The notes below the pieces were generated by a model. It was not told the DNA's origin. It worked only from the letters and a program-made list of their open reading frames with translations, and made no database searches. A DNA stretch of 64,000 nucleotides from Lactobacillaceae bacterium (GTDB lineage: Bacteria > Pseudomonadota > Alphaproteobacteria > RF32 > CAG-239): assembly GCA_031271345.1 (NCBI GenBank), contig JAISVX010000005.1:1-64000 (forward strand). The letters are read 5' to 3'. A program made the position numbers and the translations under genes. Positions within the stretch are counted from its first letter, which is position 1; each line of letters begins with the position of its first letter. This document shows positions 10,734 to 19,870 of this stretch, piece by piece.

Positions 10734-11426
10734 TTATTTATTATTTTTTTCATAATTTTCCAAGAAATCCAGCCAATTTTGCAGCCCCTGCTCCCTAAAG
10801 AATTCTCTCAGAAAGAAGACCATTGAGTCATGCCTTTTCAGAGCTTCTTTTTTGCCGGATTTTGTAAGCATCAGATTTTTTAGTTTGAGAAGCTTATCAA
10901 AGTGATGGTTGATAAAGTTGTCTTCTCTTCTTTCTTTTTGCTTATATTCTTCAAGAGACAAGTTGATTTTTGGAAAAATCTCGGAATTAAAAACCCTGTC
11001 TTCGCCTTTTTTCAAAATTGTAAAGACCAATGTTCGAACGCTCCCGACCATACCGATTGACTCCATCATATCGGCGTCGGAAACTATATGCCCTTCAAGA
11101 GTTTTTGGTCTTATGCCCTGTATGGACTTGCTGTAGCCCATGTTTTTTATGATGTCTAAAACAAGCTCCTGCTTTTCTTCTGCAACGCCAAGCTTATTCA
11201 TAATATTTCTGCTGTTTGTTAAATTGCCCGCAACTTCTTCGCCAAACATTTTATAGTCATCGCAATCATGAAGAAGCGCCGCGAGAGAAACTATTTCTTT
11301 ATCCGCTTTTTCTTTATCCGCTAAAGCAAGCGCAATATTATATACGCGGTCGACATGGTCAAAACCATGTCCTTTGTTCACGTCTCCCATAATGACTTTA
11401 ACTTCTTCTTTCAGCTTTTCAATCAT
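10734..11426 (-). CDS. HD-domain phosphohydrolase
   Basis: The 230-residue protein belongs to the HD superfamily of metal-dependent phosphohydrolases. The pattern is H (GHGFDHVDRVYNIA), HD (LAALLHDCDDYKMFG) and a distal D (HIVSDADMMESIGMVG), the classic H...HD...D metal ligands. Members such as YedJ-like proteins act on nucleotides or cyclic nucleotides; the substrate here is unknown. It ends beside a palindrome and starts 8 bp after ruvC on the same strand, so it is probably co-transcribed with yebC-ruvC. Its position between ruvC and ruvA is not the usual arrangement. Confidence 0.85.
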   Translation of the reverse strand: MIEKLKEEVKVIMGDVNKGHGFDHVDRVYNIALALADKEKADKEIVSLAALLHDCDDYKMFGEEVAGNLTNSRNIMNKLGVAEEKQELVLDIIKNMGYSKSIQGIRPKTLEGHIVSDADMMESIGMVGSVRTLVFTILKKGEDRVFNSEIFPKINLSLEEYKQKERREDNFINHHFDKLLKLKNLMLTKSGKKEALKRHDSMVFFLREFFREQGLQNWLDFLENYEKNNK

Positions 11427-11434
11427 TTCAAACC

Positions 11435-11908
11435 TTATTTGGATTTACGAAAATTGTTGTGGCATATCGCGATTGCCAAAGCGTCGGCTGAATCGGCATT
11501 CTTAGGCTTGCAGCCCGGGAGCAGAATTTTTATCATGGTTTGAACCTGCGTTTTTTCAGCATGACCAACGCCGACAACCGCTTTTTTAATTTTATTCGGC
11601 TCATATTCTGAAACAGGGATATTATATTTTGCGGGAGCCAGAAAAACAACTCCTCTTGCCTGCCCCAGTTTTAACGACGAATGAGGATTGGAGTTTAGAA
11701 ACACTTCTTCAATAGCCGCTTCATCAGGTTTATACAATTCTATTATTTCGCATATTCCCTCATGGAGCTTAACCAGCCTCTCAGCCAAATCCATCTTTGC
11801 GTCGGTTTGAACGATACCGTCGGCAACATATTTTATTTTGTTGCCATCAACCTCAATAACGCCCCAGCCTGTCGAGGTCAGCGATGGATCAAGACCTAAT
11901 ATACGCAA
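11435..11908 (-). CDS. ruvC: Holliday junction resolvase RuvC
   Basis: RuvC cleaves Holliday junctions symmetrically as a dimer. The 157-residue protein carries the RNase H-like acidic residues: Asp7 in MRILGLDPSLTSTGWGVIE, Glu in AAIEEVFLNSNPHSSLKLGQARG, and the C-terminal ADALAIAICH. Length and motif spacing are normal. It lies 6 bp after yebC, preserving the widespread yebC-ruvC pairing. Confidence 0.97.
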   Translation of the reverse strand: MRILGLDPSLTSTGWGVIEVDGNKIKYVADGIVQTDAKMDLAERLVKLHEGICEIIELYKPDEAAIEEVFLNSNPHSSLKLGQARGVVFLAPAKYNIPVSEYEPNKIKKAVVGVGHAEKTQVQTMIKILLPGCKPKNADSADALAIAICHNNFRKSK

Positions 11909-11914
11909 AGTTTT

Positions 11915-12670
11915 TTATTCCTTACTCAATTCTGCCATTACTTCATCAGAAAACTCGGCGTTGTTATAAACCTGCTGAACATCGTCGTCATCTTCCAAAG
12001 TTTCAATTAATGTCATAAGGCTTTTGGCTTTTTCAATATCCGCCACCTCAGATTTAACATTTGCCTTCCAGTCAAGACGAGAAACAGACGGAGTTCCAAA
12101 GATTTTTTCCAAAGCCTCGGTTACAGCTCCCAAATCATCAGGAAGAGTTTCAATATCATGATGCTCGTCATCTGTCGCAACATCATTGGCTCCGGCATTT
12201 AACGCTTCTTCAAAAACCTTATCGACACCAGCAATGCTTAATGGATACTGGATAAAGCCAATTCTCTCAAAATTGAAAGCAACCGAGCCGGTTTCTCCCA
12301 TGTTTCCGCCTCTTTTGCCAAAAGTAGAACGAACATTGCTTGCCGTGCGGTTTTTGTTATCAGTCAAAGCTTCAACTATTATAGCGACATTGCCCGGACC
12401 ATATCCTTCGTAGCGGATAGTCGTATAGTCGTCTCCCCCGGCAGTTTGACTTGCTTTGGCAATTGCGCGCTCAATATTGTCCTTAGGCATGGACTCTGCC
12501 CTTGCCGCCTGAATAGCCAATCTTAAACGCGGGTTTTTTTCCGGGTCAGGAGTGCCGTTTTTTGCCGCGACAGTAATTTCTCGCGAAAGTTTAGCAAAAA
12601 CTTTGGCTTTTTTTGCGTCTTGAGCGCCTTTACGGTACATAATGTTCTTAAACTGGGAATGTCCAGCCAT
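11915..12670 (-). CDS. yebC: YebC/PmpR family protein (TACO1 homologue)
   Basis: This 251-residue protein starts [23 protein letters not shown], the signature of YebC/PmpR, a family first described as transcriptional regulators and more recently connected with relieving ribosome stalling at proline-rich stretches. The three-domain layout is visible: a basic N-terminal helical domain, the [21 protein letters not shown] segment, and an acidic C-terminal half. It is the first gene of the yebC-ruvC block. Confidence 0.95.
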   Translation of the reverse strand: MAGHSQFKNIMYRKGAQDAKKAKVFAKLSREITVAAKNGTPDPEKNPRLRLAIQAARAESMPKDNIERAIAKASQTAGGDDYTTIRYEGYGPGNVAIIVEALTDNKNRTASNVRSTFGKRGGNMGETGSVAFNFERIGFIQYPLSIAGVDKVFEEALNAGANDVATDDEHHDIETLPDDLGAVTEALEKIFGTPSVSRLDWKANVKSEVADIEKAKSLMTLIETLEDDDDVQQVYNNAEFSDEVMAELSKE

Positions 12671-12759
12671 TATTTTTCTCCTTAACTATCAATACATTTT
12701 GAAAATTTATAGCCCAATAACTCGTCTACTGCAAGGCTTTTTTAAAAACTAAAAACAAT

Positions 12760-12784
12760 AAAGGCAGCCCTCAAAGCTGCCTTT
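12760..12784 (-). terminator. Lipoprotein gene terminator
   Basis: AAAGGCAGC and GCTGCCTTT form a 9-bp stem with a 7-nt loop. The minus-strand downstream side is T-rich. Confidence 0.8.
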
Positions 12785-12794
12785 ATATTTTAGC

Positions 12795-13538
12795 TTAGTT
12801 TTGTACTATGATATAATCCAGCTTATGGTTGGTTGCTTTCAAGACTTTTATGCCAACGCCTTCAATCTCAACAACTTCTTGGTTGAGAGGGAAAGTGATG
12901 TCTTCAAAATAGCCTCTGTCTCCGCCGCCTATTTTGCTATAATCCATATATGTAAATACCATTCTGTCGTTCTTGATACCGCCATATTTGATGTCAAAAC
13001 CTCTTTCTGGTCTGCTTTGATTTGATTTTGAGCTTGTTACAAGTTCAAACCTAAAACTGCTGGGAGAAACGATAAATGACGTATCAATCAAAACCAGACG
13101 ATACCCTTTCAACTGACCAAGATTTTTATAAACTTTGCCTTCGCGGTTTATAAGGATAACATAATCCGGCAAATCGGCTGGAATCATAAGGTAGTTTTCT
13201 TCATCAAGATAAGCCATGCCGACAACCGCTCTTTTTTCATTTCTTTTAAATTCGACAGGAACAGCAGAGCCGCTCATTACGCCGTCTTTAGTCGCTCTAA
13301 CTTCTTCTGTCGCATAAGTTTTCTTGCGATAAATTTTCTTATCAACCACGGTATATCCGACATAAGCCGAAAGAACCTGGTTAACAGGCTGCGCTCTTTC
13401 TTCCATATACTGGTCGTTTACCAAAACGGGGTCTTGCCCATATATCTCCACAGGGTAGCTGTTAAGGGTGTCAATATAGTCGTATGGCGAACAAGCTGCT
13501 GCTAAAACTAAAGTAACTAAAGCTATTATTTTTTTCAT
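12795..13538 (-). CDS. Uncharacterised lipoprotein
   Basis: The 247-residue product begins MKKIIALVTLVLAAACSPYD, a classic type II signal peptide with lipobox LAAAC (lipidated Cys16). The mature part is rich in beta-strand-like segments and has no motif I recognise. It probably sits in the outer membrane facing the periplasm. It is a single-gene unit, divergent from prmA and closed by a hairpin terminator. Confidence 0.8.
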   Translation of the reverse strand: MKKIIALVTLVLAAACSPYDYIDTLNSYPVEIYGQDPVLVNDQYMEERAQPVNQVLSAYVGYTVVDKKIYRKKTYATEEVRATKDGVMSGSAVPVEFKRNEKRAVVGMAYLDEENYLMIPADLPDYVILINREGKVYKNLGQLKGYRLVLIDTSFIVSPSSFRFELVTSSKSNQSRPERGFDIKYGGIKNDRMVFTYMDYSKIGGGDRGYFEDITFPLNQEVVEIEGVGIKVLKATNHKLDYIIVQN

Positions 13539-13628
13539 AATTCAACCTCTTTTTAAAGTAGCAATATTTTTTATATATAATATAATTCGTATTTAGTAAA
13601 TAAATGATTATGATTAACAGGAAAAATT

Positions 13629-14498
13629 ATGACAAGTATGGGAAATTATATTCAAATTATTTTTGAAGAACGAGAAATTTACAATGAAGATTTCATAAAT
13701 TTTATTGAAGAATACTTTGATGTCGTTACATGCGACTATACAGACCAAGGTTTTGAACGGTATATAATATATGAAAATATGAACTTTAACGAAAAAGAAT
13801 TTTTAAGCGCGGCAAAAGCGCACAAAATCAGCTTAGTTCCCTATACGGTCGAAATTATGGAAAATAAAAACTGGCTCAAAGAAAATGTTATTAAATTTGA
13901 GCCAATAGAAGTTGAAGATTTTCTTATATATGGAATACATGAAAAAAAACAGCCAAAAACAAACAAGATTCCCATTCAAATATACGCTGCAACCGCATTT
14001 GGCTCGGAACACCAGACAACAAAGGGATGTTTGGAGGCTGTCAGTTATTTAAACAATTTAAAAGTTAAAAAAGATAAAGTGCTGGACGTCGGCTGCGGCT
14101 CTGGAATACTTTCAATCGCCGCGGCAATGCTATGGAAAGAAAAAACAAAAGTCTTCGCTGTTGACATTGATGACGAAAGCGTTTTTGTAACAGGACAGAA
14201 CGCAATAACAAACAACGTCGATGAAATAGTCAGGGTTCAGCACAGCAACGGATATTCTTCCGCTTTTGTTATGGCTAACGCTCCTTATAATATCATAATG
14301 TCAAATATTTTAGCCAGACCATTAATTGAAATGGCTCATGATTTATACGACTGTTTGGAAAAAAACGGATACTGCGTTTTATCAGGGTTTGTTGAAGACC
14401 AGCTTGAGTGGGTTGTAAACGCTCATAAAGAATATGGAATGAAGCTTATAAAAGTATTTGAGATTGATAACTGGCGCGCAGTGGTTATGGAGAAATAA
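13629..14498 (+). CDS. prmA: Ribosomal protein L11 methyltransferase PrmA
   Basis: PrmA trimethylates ribosomal protein L11. The 289-residue protein has a divergent N-terminal substrate-recognition domain and a C-terminal Rossmann methyltransferase with motif I VLDVGCGSGILSIAA (from residue 151), an acidic motif II (VFAVDIDDESV) and motif IV NIIMSNILARPLI, matching the NI(L)A[RN]P signature of PrmA. The linker element ATAFGSEHQTTKGCLE corresponds to the conserved AFGTGxHxTT segment, with Ser in place of the usual second-position Thr. AGGA precedes ATG 13629. The gene overlaps nothing, but the next start follows 1 nt after its stop. Confidence 0.93.
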   Translation: MTSMGNYIQIIFEEREIYNEDFINFIEEYFDVVTCDYTDQGFERYIIYENMNFNEKEFLSAAKAHKISLVPYTVEIMENKNWLKENVIKFEPIEVEDFLIYGIHEKKQPKTNKIPIQIYAATAFGSEHQTTKGCLEAVSYLNNLKVKKDKVLDVGCGSGILSIAAAMLWKEKTKVFAVDIDDESVFVTGQNAITNNVDEIVRVQHSNGYSSAFVMANAPYNIIMSNILARPLIEMAHDLYDCLEKNGYCVLSGFVEDQLEWVVNAHKEYGMKLIKVFEIDNWRAVVMEK

Positions 14499-14499
14499 A

Positions 14500-16203
14500 A
14501 TGAATCTCGACAGCCTTCAAAAACAAATAAAAGAAAATGGTCTCGATGCTCTTTATGTCAACTTAAACAACATGTTTATCGGACAGGATATTCTTGACGA
14601 GGAAAACAACATTCTTAAGCTTACGGGCTTTTCCGGCTCTGCCGCCGAATTAATCGTCACGCCGGATAAGGCATATCTTTTTACGGACGGAAGATATGAA
14701 CTCCAAGCCAAACGGCAGACAGACAACGAAAAAGTTGAGATTTTTATAAACAGCCGCGACTTATATGATTTTATCGAAAACTACAAAGGCGGCAAAGATA
14801 TAAAAATCGGCTTCAACCCATGGACGGTTTCCTTTGATAAATTTGAAAAGCTGCAATTTTTAACCGACAAAAGAAAAGACGGCAAACTCGCCTTTGTTCC
14901 CAGCGGACTAATTAAGCATAATACATCTGTAAAAAAGCCAAAGGTTTTTGAGCTTGATATAAAATATGCCGGCGAAAGCAGAGAGAAAAAGATTAAAGAT
15001 TTGCTCAAACATATAAAAAACGCGCAAATCGACGCCTATTTGTTCACAGCCGCAGATAGTGTTTCATGGCTGCTTAATCTTCGTTCCGACTATAATCCAA
15101 GCTCTCCCGTTTTAAGGGCGTTTGCGCTCGTCGATAAAAACTTAAATCTTACCGTGTTCAGCGACGATTTCGCACGGTTAAACAGCTTAACCGCCGTCAA
15201 TATTGCAGAAATTGAAAATGAGATAGCAAAATATCATGGTCAGAAAATCAGTTTTGATAAGAACTCCCCTGTTGTCCTTCTTTCAATTATGGAAAAAAAC
15301 AACATTGAAGCTTGTCATTTTTTTGATGTCTGCAATGAAAAAAAGGCAATTAAAAATAAAGCTGAAACAGCCTGCATGAAAAACGCCCATCTCAAAGACG
15401 GAGCTGCCGTGACCAAGCTTTTATATTGGCTTGAAAACAACTGGAAAGAGAAAACCGAACTGGATATAGCCGCAAAGCTTTTTGATTTGAGAAAAGAACA
15501 GGAACTGTTTTTCTCAAACAGCTTTGACACAATAGCAGGATATGGGGCAAACGGCGCTGTAGTTCACTACAGACCGAATGAAAAAACCAACAAAGAAATC
15601 AAAAACGGCTCGTTTCTTCTCCTTGACAGCGGCGGACAGTATTTTGACGGAACCACCGATGTGACAAGAACCGCAGCAATCGGCAATATTTCAGAGGAAA
15701 TGAAAGATAATTATACTCTGGTGCTAAAATCGCATATTGCGCTTGCCAACGCCTCTTTTCCGAACAAAACGCCGGGAATGAAGCTGGACGCAATTGCCAG
15801 AGAAGTTTTATTAAAACAGGGAAAAGATTACAATCACGGAACAGGACACGGGGTCGGTTTTTTCTTAAATGTTCATGAAGGACCTCAAAGAATCAGCCCC
15901 AAAGAATCCGATTATCCGTTTCTGGAAAACATGATAGTATCAATTGAACCTGGATATTATAAAGAAAACGCCTACGGAATAAGAATTGAAAATCTTTATT
16001 TGGTAAAACAAAGCCTTGAAAACGGCATGCTTAAATTTGAAGCTCTAACGCTTATTCCAATCGAGGTAAAAAACATCAATAAAAAAATGCTGACAAAAGA
16101 CGAGATATACTGGATTAATAATTATAATCAAAGCGTTTTTGAAAAGCTTTCTCCCCTATTGGGCAAAGAAGAAAACAACTGGCTGAAAAACCACAAACTG
16201 TAA
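14500..16203 (+). CDS. Xaa-Pro aminopeptidase (M24B family)
   Basis: This is a long (567 aa) three-domain aminopeptidase P that removes N-terminal residues preceding proline. It has two creatinase-like N-terminal domains (TGFSGSAAELIVTPDKAYLFTDGRYELQA and the region near SVSWLLNLRS), then the pita-bread catalytic domain. The metal ligands lie in LLDSGGQYFDGTTDVTRT, NHGTGHGVGFFLNVHEGP, MIVSIEPGYY and GIRIENL. A longer in-frame start inside prmA (14458) is rejected because ATG 14500 directly follows the prmA stop and matches the family's usual beginning. The order prmA then aminopeptidase P is frequent in alphaproteobacteria. Confidence 0.93.
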   Translation: MNLDSLQKQIKENGLDALYVNLNNMFIGQDILDEENNILKLTGFSGSAAELIVTPDKAYLFTDGRYELQAKRQTDNEKVEIFINSRDLYDFIENYKGGKDIKIGFNPWTVSFDKFEKLQFLTDKRKDGKLAFVPSGLIKHNTSVKKPKVFELDIKYAGESREKKIKDLLKHIKNAQIDAYLFTAADSVSWLLNLRSDYNPSSPVLRAFALVDKNLNLTVFSDDFARLNSLTAVNIAEIENEIAKYHGQKISFDKNSPVVLLSIMEKNNIEACHFFDVCNEKKAIKNKAETACMKNAHLKDGAAVTKLLYWLENNWKEKTELDIAAKLFDLRKEQELFFSNSFDTIAGYGANGAVVHYRPNEKTNKEIKNGSFLLLDSGGQYFDGTTDVTRTAAIGNISEEMKDNYTLVLKSHIALANASFPNKTPGMKLDAIAREVLLKQGKDYNHGTGHGVGFFLNVHEGPQRISPKESDYPFLENMIVSIEPGYYKENAYGIRIENLYLVKQSLENGMLKFEALTLIPIEVKNINKKMLTKDEIYWINNYNQSVFEKLSPLLGKEENNWLKNHKL

Positions 16204-16213
16204 GGGATTGAAG

Positions 16214-17005
16214 ATGAATTTTAGAAAAAGCAGACTAATCTTAAAAGGAAAAATAAAAGATTTTTATTATTCTTTGGTTCTAAAAAATAAAATAAAAAAA
16301 TATTTTAAAGAAATAAAAAAAACCAAACCAAGAAAAGTTATTTATACATGCTTTACAGGGGTCGATTATGATTCCATAAACGTAAACGAATATCTTGACA
16401 GCAATTATGAATATATATGCTTTACCGACAATGAAAAGCAAATTAAGAGAGGAACCGTCGGACCGTGGCAGGTAAGACCTTTGGTTTTTGCAAAGTTAGA
16501 CAACCAGAAAAACAATCGTTATCATAAGTTTTTTCCAAACGAACTGTTTCCCGAGTTTGACGAAAGCATATACGTGGATACAAATGTGGTCGTTAAAACT
16601 TCAAAACTTTTTGACGCGGCGGCAAAGATAAGCAAAACTATGGCTTTTATGGCTATTCCTCCGCACAGAAGAACAAAATGCATTTATGACGAGCTGGAAA
16701 AATGCCTAAAAGTCGGAAAAGATAAAAAAGAAACCTTAGATAAACACAGAGCATTTTTAGAAGCCGAAGGTTTTCCAAAAAACCTCGGACTAACCGAAAA
16801 CAATGTCATTTATAGAAAACATAATGACCCGGAGTGCATAAAAATTATGCAGCAATGGTGGAATATGATTGAGAACTACTCAAAGCGCGACCAGTTAAGC
16901 CTGTTTTATGTGTTATGGAAAAATGAAATGGAAATGACATATTTATTGGATAAAGCAATTAAGGATGACAAAAAGAACTTTCAGATAAACCATCACAATG
17001 TTTAA
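16214..17005 (+). CDS. DUF616-type glycosyltransferase-like protein
   Basis: The 263-residue protein resembles DUF616 (TOD1/MUCI70-related) proteins thought to be glycosyltransferases of surface polysaccharides. It has an opening strand VIYTCFTGVDYD, then YEYICFTDN, a central acidic strand ESIYVDTNVVV in place of the DxD-like site, and the diagnostic ending YSKRDQLSLFYVLWKN. The N terminus is strongly basic. It starts 11 bp after the aminopeptidase stop with AGGGATTGAAG upstream, and is followed closely by the aminotransferase gene, so all three may share a transcript. Confidence 0.75.
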   Translation: MNFRKSRLILKGKIKDFYYSLVLKNKIKKYFKEIKKTKPRKVIYTCFTGVDYDSINVNEYLDSNYEYICFTDNEKQIKRGTVGPWQVRPLVFAKLDNQKNNRYHKFFPNELFPEFDESIYVDTNVVVKTSKLFDAAAKISKTMAFMAIPPHRRTKCIYDELEKCLKVGKDKKETLDKHRAFLEAEGFPKNLGLTENNVIYRKHNDPECIKIMQQWWNMIENYSKRDQLSLFYVLWKNEMEMTYLLDKAIKDDKKNFQINHHNV

Positions 17006-17017
17006 GGAAACAGTTTA

Positions 17018-18199
17018 ATGAGAGATTTGCAAAAAACAAAAGGCTTTATGGGAGACCTTGCTCCTTCCGCCACTTTAGCCATTTCTGGAAAAGCGAAAGA
17101 GCTGAAAGCCCAGGGGCTGGATGTTTGCTCAATGTCTGCCGGCGAGCCGGACTTTGATACTCCCCAAGGCATTAAAGACGCCTGCATAAAAGCTCTTAAC
17201 GAAGGAAAAGTCGGGTATACTCCGGCAAGCGGCATTATGGAACTAAAGCAGGCTGTGGTAAAAAAGTTTGAAAAAAACAACATCAAAACAACTCCCGCAA
17301 ACGTCATAGCAGCTCCCGGCGCAAAATTTTCGGTGTTCAGCACCGTCTGCGCGTTATGCGGTCCCGGCGACGAAGTTTTAATTCCCGCTCCATATTGGCT
17401 GAGTTATCCAGAAATAGTTAGAGCTTCGGGAGCAAAATCCGTTGAGATTAAGACATTAAAAGAAAACAATTTTGAGCTGACTCCCAAACAATTAGAAGAT
17501 CACATCACGCCGAACACGCGGTTGCTAATTCTTAACTCCCCCTGCAACCCGACGGGAACGGTATATAAAAAAGAAACGCTCGAAAAACTTGCCGATGTTT
17601 TGGTCAAACATAATGTTATGGTTATTTCAGACGAGATTTATGAAGAACTGATTTATGACAATGAGTATCCGCATGTAAGTATCGGCGGACTAAATGACAA
17701 AATCGCCGAGCTGGCGATTACGGTAAACGGTTTCAGCAAGGCTTATGCGATGACGGGGTGGAGATTGGGGTATTTAACGGCTCCGCTTTGGCTGGCAAAG
17801 AAAATTGCCGCTCTTCAAAGCCACGCGACAAGCAACCCGACTTCATTTGTGCAGTATGCCGGTTTAGCCGCGCTAAACGGTGCTGCGGATAAAGAAGTCG
17901 GCGAAATGCGCAAAGCGTTTGCCCAAAGAAGAGATTTAATCTGCGAGCTTTTAAGCAAAATTCCTGATTTAGAATTTATCAGACCAAGCGGTGCCTTTTA
18001 TGTTCTTTGCGATATATCAAAATTTGGCATGACGTCAGAAGAGTTCTGCGCCAAACTATTGGAACAGGAACTGGTCGCCGCCATTCCATGCGGCAGCTTT
18101 GGAGCAGAAGGCTTTATCAGACTAAGCTACGCCTGCTCGGAAGAAAACATCAGAAAATCAATTGAAAGAATTAAAAATTTCTGCGCATCGCTTAGATAG
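17018..18199 (+). CDS. Class I pyridoxal-phosphate aminotransferase (aspartate aminotransferase)
   Basis: The 393-residue fold-type I enzyme probably transfers the amino group between aspartate and 2-oxoglutarate; closely related members use prephenate or other substrates. Visible hallmarks are MSAGEPDFDTP at the substrate loop, AAPGAKFSVFS, the NSPCNPTG loop, VISDEIYEELIYD (Asp that contacts the PLP ring nitrogen), the PLP-lysine motif NGFSKAYAMTGWRLGY, and the C-terminal Arg near FIRLSYACSEENI. AAGGAAAC precedes ATG 17018 and a hairpin terminator follows the stop. Confidence 0.92.
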   Translation: MRDLQKTKGFMGDLAPSATLAISGKAKELKAQGLDVCSMSAGEPDFDTPQGIKDACIKALNEGKVGYTPASGIMELKQAVVKKFEKNNIKTTPANVIAAPGAKFSVFSTVCALCGPGDEVLIPAPYWLSYPEIVRASGAKSVEIKTLKENNFELTPKQLEDHITPNTRLLILNSPCNPTGTVYKKETLEKLADVLVKHNVMVISDEIYEELIYDNEYPHVSIGGLNDKIAELAITVNGFSKAYAMTGWRLGYLTAPLWLAKKIAALQSHATSNPTSFVQYAGLAALNGAADKEVGEMRKAFAQRRDLICELLSKIPDLEFIRPSGAFYVLCDISKFGMTSEEFCAKLLEQELVAAIPCGSFGAEGFIRLSYACSEENIRKSIERIKNFCASLR

Positions 18200-18202
18200 T
18201 TC

Positions 18203-18229
18203 AAAGCCTCTCGGTTAATAGGCTTTTTG
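18203..18229 (+). terminator. Aminotransferase terminator
   Basis: AAAGCCT and AGGCTTT form a short stem followed by TTTGTTT. Confidence 0.7.
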
Positions 18230-18230
18230 T

Positions 18231-18305
18231 TTATCTTATTTCTTTTATAATTTCCAGCGTTTCTCCGACCTTATTTTCTAAGGCTTTTATAACTGGTTTA
18301 TCCAT
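18231..18305 (-). CDS. Possible 24-residue small protein
   Basis: On the minus strand ATG 18305 opens a 24-codon frame ending at TAA 18231. The peptide MDKPVIKALENKVGETLEII then KEIR would be a single amphipathic helix. Its support is a good GGAG four to five bases before the ATG (CTGGAGATAATTATG) and a position just clear of the aminotransferase terminator. Nothing else is known, and the frame is short enough to occur by chance. Confidence 0.3.
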   Translation of the reverse strand: MDKPVIKALENKVGETLEIIKEIR

Positions 18306-18407
18306 AATTATCTCCAGATATATATTTTATAAAAGAAGAATTGCACTTAAAAAAAGAGTTGCAAATTCATATTGTAATTTATCCAAATCGGAGTTATGTC
18401 TTAGTTC

Positions 18408-19808
18408 ATGACTGACAGAGCTGATGAAATTGAAGAAAATAAAATGCCTCCCAAGATTGTTTCCTGGCTGATTTCCTGCGCCTTTTTTATGCAGATGATT
18501 GACGGAACAATCCTTAATACGGCACTGCCCGAGATTGCAAAAGACATTAATGAAAATCCGCTGGAAATACAGTCCATAATAATCGCATATATGCTCACTG
18601 TCGCGTCATTGCTTCCTTTATCCGGCTGGATGGCTGATAAAGTCGGGGCGAAAAAAATATTTATTTACGCTGTCGGGGTCTTTACTTTAGGCTCATTGTT
18701 CTGCGCTTTGTCTTACGATTTGACAACTTTGGTAGTTTCAAGAGTGTTTCAGGGTATCGGCGGCGCACTTATGGTGCCGGTCGGAAGGCTCATTGTCTTA
18801 AAATTATACCCTAAGGACCAGCTTGTAAAAGTTTTAAGCTTCGTGCTTCTTCCCGCTTTGTTTGGTCCAATTCTTGGTCCTCCTTTAGGCGGTTTTATTG
18901 TTGAATATCTTTCCTGGCACTGGATTTTTTTAATCAATCTGCCAATCGGCATAATCGCAATGTTTTTGATAAAAGCAAAAATGCCAGAAATTAAAAAAGA
19001 ACCGACAAACAATTTTGACTGGGCTGGGTTTATATCTTTATCTTTGGCAATCGTTTTAATATGTATTGCGACCAACCGCTCGAGTTTAATCGCTTCGTCC
19101 TACATTCACAAAATAGTTATGATTGTGTCCGCCGCTATATTAATGACATTTTTCTGGTTTTATATCAATAAATCAAAAAAGCCATTATTCAACCCGGAAC
19201 TCATAAAAATAAGAACCTTTACCACCGCTATACTTGGAAATCTGTTTACCCGTCTGGGATTTGCTGCAATGCCGCTACTTTTGCCGTTATTGTTTCAAGT
19301 TGGCTTGGGAATGTCGCCGTCAAAGTCTGGCTCGCTGCTGCTAACGATTGGTTTTGCCAGCATTTTAGGCAAATTCGCGGTTGAAAAGCTTATTAAGCTC
19401 ATGGGCTATAGAAACGTGCTGACGCTAAATACTGTTTTTGTTGGAAGCATTGTATGCTGTTTCGCGTTTATCACTAAAGAAACAAGCGAAATTTCGATTA
19501 TCCTGCTGCTGATACTAATGGGAACAATAAACTCTATACAATTTACAACCATGAACACCATCACCCTGATAGACCTGCCCAAGAGACGCGCCAGCGACGG
19601 CAACTCCGTTTTATCTGTCATCATGCAGGTTTCCATGGTTCTCGGCATAAGCGTCGGAAGCTCCATGCTCAATATGTTTGAAGGAATATATCCTGAAAAC
19701 CTCTTAAAAGCCTTCCATATAACATTTATAGTTCTTGGAATATTTACAATCCTCTCGAGCATAACCTTTGTGTTTATCCCTAAAAAAGCCGGCGGACTCA
19801 AAAGGTGA
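18408..19808 (+). CDS. MFS drug efflux transporter, DHA2 (14-TMS) family
   Basis: The 466-residue protein has about 14 hydrophobic segments, as in EmrB/QacA/MdtD-type exporters driven by the proton gradient. DHA2 hallmarks are MIDGTILNTALPEIAKDI in helix 1 (motif D1-like), LSGWMADKVGAKKIF (motif A), VSRVFQGIGGALMVPVGRLIV (motif B/C region with a GxxxG run) and LPALFGPILGPPLGGFIVE (motif C, the antiporter signature). The substrate is unknown. There is no evident Shine-Dalgarno sequence before ATG 18408, and no EmrA-like partner gene is near. Confidence 0.9.
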   Translation: MTDRADEIEENKMPPKIVSWLISCAFFMQMIDGTILNTALPEIAKDINENPLEIQSIIIAYMLTVASLLPLSGWMADKVGAKKIFIYAVGVFTLGSLFCALSYDLTTLVVSRVFQGIGGALMVPVGRLIVLKLYPKDQLVKVLSFVLLPALFGPILGPPLGGFIVEYLSWHWIFLINLPIGIIAMFLIKAKMPEIKKEPTNNFDWAGFISLSLAIVLICIATNRSSLIASSYIHKIVMIVSAAILMTFFWFYINKSKKPLFNPELIKIRTFTTAILGNLFTRLGFAAMPLLLPLLFQVGLGMSPSKSGSLLLTIGFASILGKFAVEKLIKLMGYRNVLTLNTVFVGSIVCCFAFITKETSEISIILLLILMGTINSIQFTTMNTITLIDLPKRRASDGNSVLSVIMQVSMVLGISVGSSMLNMFEGIYPENLLKAFHITFIVLGIFTILSSITFVFIPKKAGGLKR

Positions 19809-19870
19809 TTGCCTTTGACGAAACGCACAATTTATGATATATTTATTCTGCTTGGTCAGAGGAGAAAAAC

